This document shows positions 61,129 through 64,000 of a stretch of DNA of 64,000 bases, one piece after another. A model generated the notes under the pieces. The model had not been told where the DNA came from. It saw only the letters and a list, made by a program, of their open reading frames with translations, and ran no database searches. A program made the translations under genes and the position numbers. Source of the DNA: Glycomyces luteolus (lineage in GTDB: Bacteria > Actinomycetota > Actinomycetes > Mycobacteriales > Micromonosporaceae); the NCBI RefSeq assembly GCF_027622875.1, contig NZ_JAPZVP010000012.1, positions 62,001-126,000 of the forward strand. The letters are read 5' to 3'. Position 1 is the stretch's first letter. The number at the start of each line of letters is the position of its first letter.

Positions 61129-61833
61129 ATGTCGACCGATAACGCCCGTATCGGCGAGACCATCACCGTGGCCGACGCACCCTGGGTCGGCCCGGCCGCC
61201 CTCATCGGCCTCCCGCTCGTCGGCGCCGCGCTCGGGTGGGGGCTCACGTTCATCGTCGAATGGATCGTCGGCCTCCGGTGGTTCCCCTTCCAAGGCCTGT
61301 TCGAGCTGTTCACCGACCTGTCCGACCCGCTCCGGCTGATCGTCGCACTCGCCGTCGGGCTGCTCCTCGGCCTCGTCCTCGCGCTCTTCGTCCTCCACGA
61401 AATGCTCAGCATCACCGTCGGTCGCGACCGCATCGTCTTCAATCGCGGCGACTACGAGCGCGAACTCGACCGCGCCGACATCACCGGAGTCTTCGTGCAG
61501 GACAAGCGGGTCGTCGCACTCGGCCACCGCCGGCAGGAACTCGCCAACGTCGAATTCGACCTCGACCGCGACAAGCTCGCCGCCGCCCTCCGCAGGCACG
61601 GCTACGCCTGGCTGACCGAAGGCGACCCGTACGCCGCCGAGTTCAGACGCTGGGTCCCGGGCGCCGACGGACTCCCGCAGGGCGCGAACGCCGTGCTCAA
61701 GGCCCGCCAACAGGCCCTCGAGAAGTCCAACGGCGGCGACCTGCGCGAACTCCGCGACGAACTCGCCGACCTCGGCGTCGTCGTGCACGACAAGGACAAG
61801 AAGCAGTACTGGCGACTCTCCGACCCGGCCTGA
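61129..61833 (+). CDS. YqeB-like membrane protein
   Basis: A 234-residue protein with two N-terminal membrane helices (about 16-43 and 63-88), a PH-like beta domain (ITVGRDRIVFNRGDYERELDRADITGVFVQDKRVVAL, in parts, about 95-135), then LDRDKLAAALRRHGY and GDPYAAEFRRWVPG. The last 30 residues, LRDELADLGVVVHDKDKKQYWRL, resemble the extreme C-terminus of cysteinyl-tRNA synthetases. Layout and length fit YqeB of Bacillus and its actinobacterial relatives. GGAAAGG precedes the ATG. Function unknown. Confidence 0.8.
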   Translation: MSTDNARIGETITVADAPWVGPAALIGLPLVGAALGWGLTFIVEWIVGLRWFPFQGLFELFTDLSDPLRLIVALAVGLLLGLVLALFVLHEMLSITVGRDRIVFNRGDYERELDRADITGVFVQDKRVVALGHRRQELANVEFDLDRDKLAAALRRHGYAWLTEGDPYAAEFRRWVPGADGLPQGANAVLKARQQALEKSNGGDLRELRDELADLGVVVHDKDKKQYWRLSDPA

Positions 61834-61941
61834 CCGACCCGCCCAAAAACCTGGTCGCCCAACCCCGTCATCGTGCGGATGCGTCCGCCGCCCCCGGCGC
61901 GGAGGATGGACGGAACCGGACATCACGACCAGGGGGAAACC

Positions 61942-62562
61942 ATGACCGCGCCGCTGCTCTTCGGCCTGGCGATCCTGCTCGCCGCCATCGTCCCCGGCCC
62001 CGACTTCGCGATGGTCGTGCGCAACACCGTGCTCTCGGGCCGCGTGAGCGGGATGTGGACCGCCACGGGCATCGGACTCGGCATCGTCGTATGGGTCGTC
62101 GCCACCTCGATCGGCCTGGCCGCGCTGCTCGCGGCCTCGGCGCTGGCCTTCACGGTCGTCAAGCTCGCGGGCGCGGTCTACCTCGTCTACCTGGGCGTGC
62201 GGTCGATCCGCGCCGCGATCAAGGAGCGGCGGCGGGCGGTCGCCGAGATCCGGCTCGACCGGCCGATGAGCCACTGGGCCGCGTTCCGCTCGGGCCTGAT
62301 GTGCAACCTGCTCAACCCGAAAGCGGTCGTGCTGTTCACCGCGCTGATGCCGCAGTTCCTCGTCGGCGGCGGCTCGCAGGCGGTGCTCATCGGCGAGCTG
62401 GCGGCCGTGGGGATGGCCGTGTGCGGGTTGTTCTACATCGGACTCGCGAACTTGATCGGCCTGTTCCGCGCCGTGCTCGAACGCCCTCGCGTGCGGGCCT
62501 GGCTCAACGGCGTGACCGGGGCGGTCATGGTCGCGCTCGGCCTGCGAGTGGCAGCCAACTGA
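61942..62562 (+). CDS. LysE-family amino acid exporter
   Basis: A 206-residue, six-helix RhtB/LysE exporter. The start LLFGLAILLAAIVPGPDFAMVVRNTVLSGRVSGM (in parts) carries the PGPD motif. The second conserved part is VKLAGAVYLVYLGVRSIRAA (about 73-92), and GLMCNLLNPKAVVLFTALMPQFL (about 116-138) is the NPK motif. ATG 61942 follows GGGGGA. Cargo (lysine, threonine, homoserine or another amino acid) cannot be predicted. Confidence 0.92.
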   Translation: MTAPLLFGLAILLAAIVPGPDFAMVVRNTVLSGRVSGMWTATGIGLGIVVWVVATSIGLAALLAASALAFTVVKLAGAVYLVYLGVRSIRAAIKERRRAVAEIRLDRPMSHWAAFRSGLMCNLLNPKAVVLFTALMPQFLVGGGSQAVLIGELAAVGMAVCGLFYIGLANLIGLFRAVLERPRVRAWLNGVTGAVMVALGLRVAAN

Positions 62563-62761
62563 ACCGCACCGCCCGATGCAACGTGGAGCGGGCGGCCCCG
62601 CGCGGCGGTGTTCGCGGGCCATGAGGTGAGATAGCAGCGCGGCGGCCAGCCGGCCGACCCTTCGCGCTTGCGGGAGTGCGGTGGGACGGCAGACCGGCCG
62701 CCGTTTCCGCGCCCCGGATTCTCGATAGCGGTATCACTCGCGTTCTTGCAGAATGATCGCC

Positions 62762-63574
62762 ATGAGCACCTGGGAACTTGAGACCGAGATCGAGTCGTAC
62801 TACGAGCGCGGCGGCGAACGTGAGCGCCTGACGCGCAACGCGCGCGGACGCCTGGAATTCGCCCGCACGCAGGACCTCCTGCGCCGCAAGCTCCCCGGTG
62901 CGAACCTCGACGTGCTCGACGTGGGCGGCGCCACGGGTATTCACGCGAAATGGCTCGCCGAGGACGGCCACCGCGTCAGTCTCATCGACCCTGTCGCCAG
63001 CCAGGTCGAGGTCGCGGCACAGCTGCCCGGCGTCACCGCCGTCGTCGGAGACGCGCGCGAACTGCCTTGGGACGACGCGAGTTTCGACGCCGTGCTCCTC
63101 ATGGGGCCGCTCTACCACCTCACCGACCGCGAGCACCGCGTCAAGGCCATCGCGGAGGCGCGCCGCTGCACCCGCCCCGGCGGCATCGTCGCGGCCGCGA
63201 CCATCAACCGCACAGCCGGCTGGAACGACTACCTGCTGTTCCGGGCCGGTGGCAACGACAAGGGCCTGAGTGCCGAGGCCAGCCTGCGCATCATGCGCGA
63301 AGGCACGCTGCGGTACTTCGACCAGGACATCTTCACCACCGCCTACCTGGCCCATCCTTCCGAGGTCGCGTCCGAATTCGCCGATGCGGGCCTGGGCGGC
63401 GCGGCCCAATACGCGGTGCAAGGGCCTCCTGGCTACATCCCCGAGCTGGAGGCGCTCATCGACGACGAAGAAGTGCGTGAGCACCTCATGGAGGGCCTGC
63501 GCATCATCGAGGCCGAGCCCTCGCTGCTCGGCGCGAGCAACCACCTGCTGACGATCGCCACGATCCCGGCCTGA
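62762..63574 (+). CDS. Class I SAM-dependent methyltransferase
   Basis: A 270-residue methyltransferase. LDVLDVGGATGIHAKWLAEDGHRVSLIDP (in parts, about 45-73) is the SAM-binding loop and acidic strand-2 end. GDARELPWDDASFDAVLLMGPLYHL (about 93-117) includes motif IV, and CTRPGGIVAAATINR follows. The N-terminus ETEIESYYERGGERERL resembles small-molecule methyltransferases found in many actinobacteria. An ATG at 62753 would add three residues. Substrate unknown. Confidence 0.87.
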   Translation: MSTWELETEIESYYERGGERERLTRNARGRLEFARTQDLLRRKLPGANLDVLDVGGATGIHAKWLAEDGHRVSLIDPVASQVEVAAQLPGVTAVVGDARELPWDDASFDAVLLMGPLYHLTDREHRVKAIAEARRCTRPGGIVAAATINRTAGWNDYLLFRAGGNDKGLSAEASLRIMREGTLRYFDQDIFTTAYLAHPSEVASEFADAGLGGAAQYAVQGPPGYIPELEALIDDEEVREHLMEGLRIIEAEPSLLGASNHLLTIATIPA

Positions 63575-63663
63575 ACGCGGCGGGGCGTCCGAAACGATGC
63601 GGGCGCCCCGCGGATCGGGAAGCTGCTTGCCGCCGCGAGTACGCGCGGCTAACCTCCGATGGC

Positions 63664-64000
63664 ATGTGGACTCGCAGCTTTCTCATCCTCCACGGCGTGG
63701 AGAACCGCAGGCCTGAAGGCCACTGGCAGCACGAGCTGGCCATGGACCTGCGCGAGCGCGGCGAGCAGGTCTTCTACCCGCAGTTGCCCGACACCGACCG
63801 GCCGAAGCTGGCCGACTGGACCGACGCGATCCGTGCCGAGCTGGCGCTCATGCGCGGCGAGAAGATCGTCCTGTGCCACAGCCTCGCCTGCGCCGCGTGG
63901 ATGCACCTCGCGGCGGCCGACGCCGCCTCGTCCAACCCGGCCTCGGCCGACCGTGTCCTGCTCGTGAGCCCGCCCGGCCCCGAGGCGTACGACTGGGACG
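63664..64000 (+). CDS. Alpha/beta hydrolase (RBBP9/YdeN-like), C-terminus cut by window end
   Basis: The first 112 residues of a small serine hydrolase. SFLILHGVENRRPEGHWQHELAMDLRERGEQVFYPQLPD (in parts) matches the RBBP9/YdeN family opening, and VLCHSLACAAW (about 69-79) contains the nucleophile Ser in a His-Ser-Leu-Ala elbow. VLLVSPPG follows. TAACCT at 63650-63655 precedes the ATG by eight bases with no ribosome site. The catalytic Asp and His would lie outside the window. Confidence 0.85.
   Translation, partial: MWTRSFLILHGVENRRPEGHWQHELAMDLRERGEQVFYPQLPDTDRPKLADWTDAIRAELALMRGEKIVLCHSLACAAWMHLAAADAASSNPASADRVLLVSPPGPEAYDWD

Noticed and set aside
1-64000. CRISPR arrays, tRNA/rRNA genes, insertion sequences
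   Set aside because: No spaced direct-repeat array, cloverleaf-like sequence, rRNA motif or transposase was seen; searches with tRNAscan-SE, Infernal and ISfinder would be decisive.

Overview
The window is a strongly GC-rich chromosomal segment with G/C-biased third codon positions. Most intergenic gaps are short, and GTG and TTG starts are common. Secreted CAZymes, an inositol catabolic cluster of the Corynebacterium/Streptomyces type, DUF397, LtrA, Trypco2 and DtxR/IdeR-type and PhoP-type operator sequences point to a soil or plant-litter actinobacterium. Families such as Glycomycetaceae or Micromonosporaceae would fit, but no rRNA or other marker is present, so the family is a guess. I saw no tRNA, rRNA, CRISPR array, insertion sequence or prophage.

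Layout. (1) 1-13.2 kb: arabinan/arabinoside utilisation. Two sugar ABC permeases (the first cut by the window edge) are followed by three very large secreted enzymes (GH43, GH127-like, and a double GH43). All three end in the same two-cysteine C-terminal module. The last enzyme has its own promoter overlapped by a LacI-type palindrome. (2) 13.3-15.5 kb: a secreted protein plus a DUF916-like membrane-anchored partner (WxL-like surface system) and a small membrane protein. (3) 15.5-25.2 kb: a LacI regulator divergent from a compact inositol operon (iolC, Cgl0159-type aldolase, iolB, iolD, mmsA/iolA, iolE, iolG), with a good promoter and palindromic operators between them. (4) 25.2-29.5 kb: a TRM11-like methylase, a DUF817 protein, a small secreted protein, and a secreted beta-propeller phytase preceded by a predicted PHO box. 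The phytase could release phosphate and inositol, the latter being the substrate of region 3. (5) 29.5-34 kb: a HIT protein and a siderophore-type iron ABC importer with an IdeR/DtxR-like iron box. (6) 34-44 kb: small DNA-binding and Smr proteins, a CDF transporter, an MFS transporter, then the most notable locus. This is a 1228-residue trypsin-like protease/STAND NTPase/helical-repeat protein at 37599-41285, with a Trypco2 (trypsin-co-occurring) gene about 1 kb downstream at 42363-42677 and a stand-alone FtsX-extracellular-domain-like protein after it. It is a candidate NTP-dependent conflict or immune system. (7) 43.4-49.4 kb: an AraC regulator, VOC proteins, a nucleotidyltransferase, LtrA, a methyltransferase and an orphan DUF397 protein. 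(8) 49.4-58.9 kb: a frameshifted small gene, then a cell-envelope locus with a GT2/GT4 fusion glycosyltransferase, its paralogue, a VCBS/FG-GAP protein and two secreted proteins. (9) 59-64 kb: a PrsW-like protease with a small partner, a YqeB-like protein, a LysE exporter, a methyltransferase, and an alpha/beta hydrolase cut by the window end.

Several genes lack a Shine-Dalgarno sequence but have a TAnnnT-like hexamer about six bases before the ATG, which suggests leaderless transcription.
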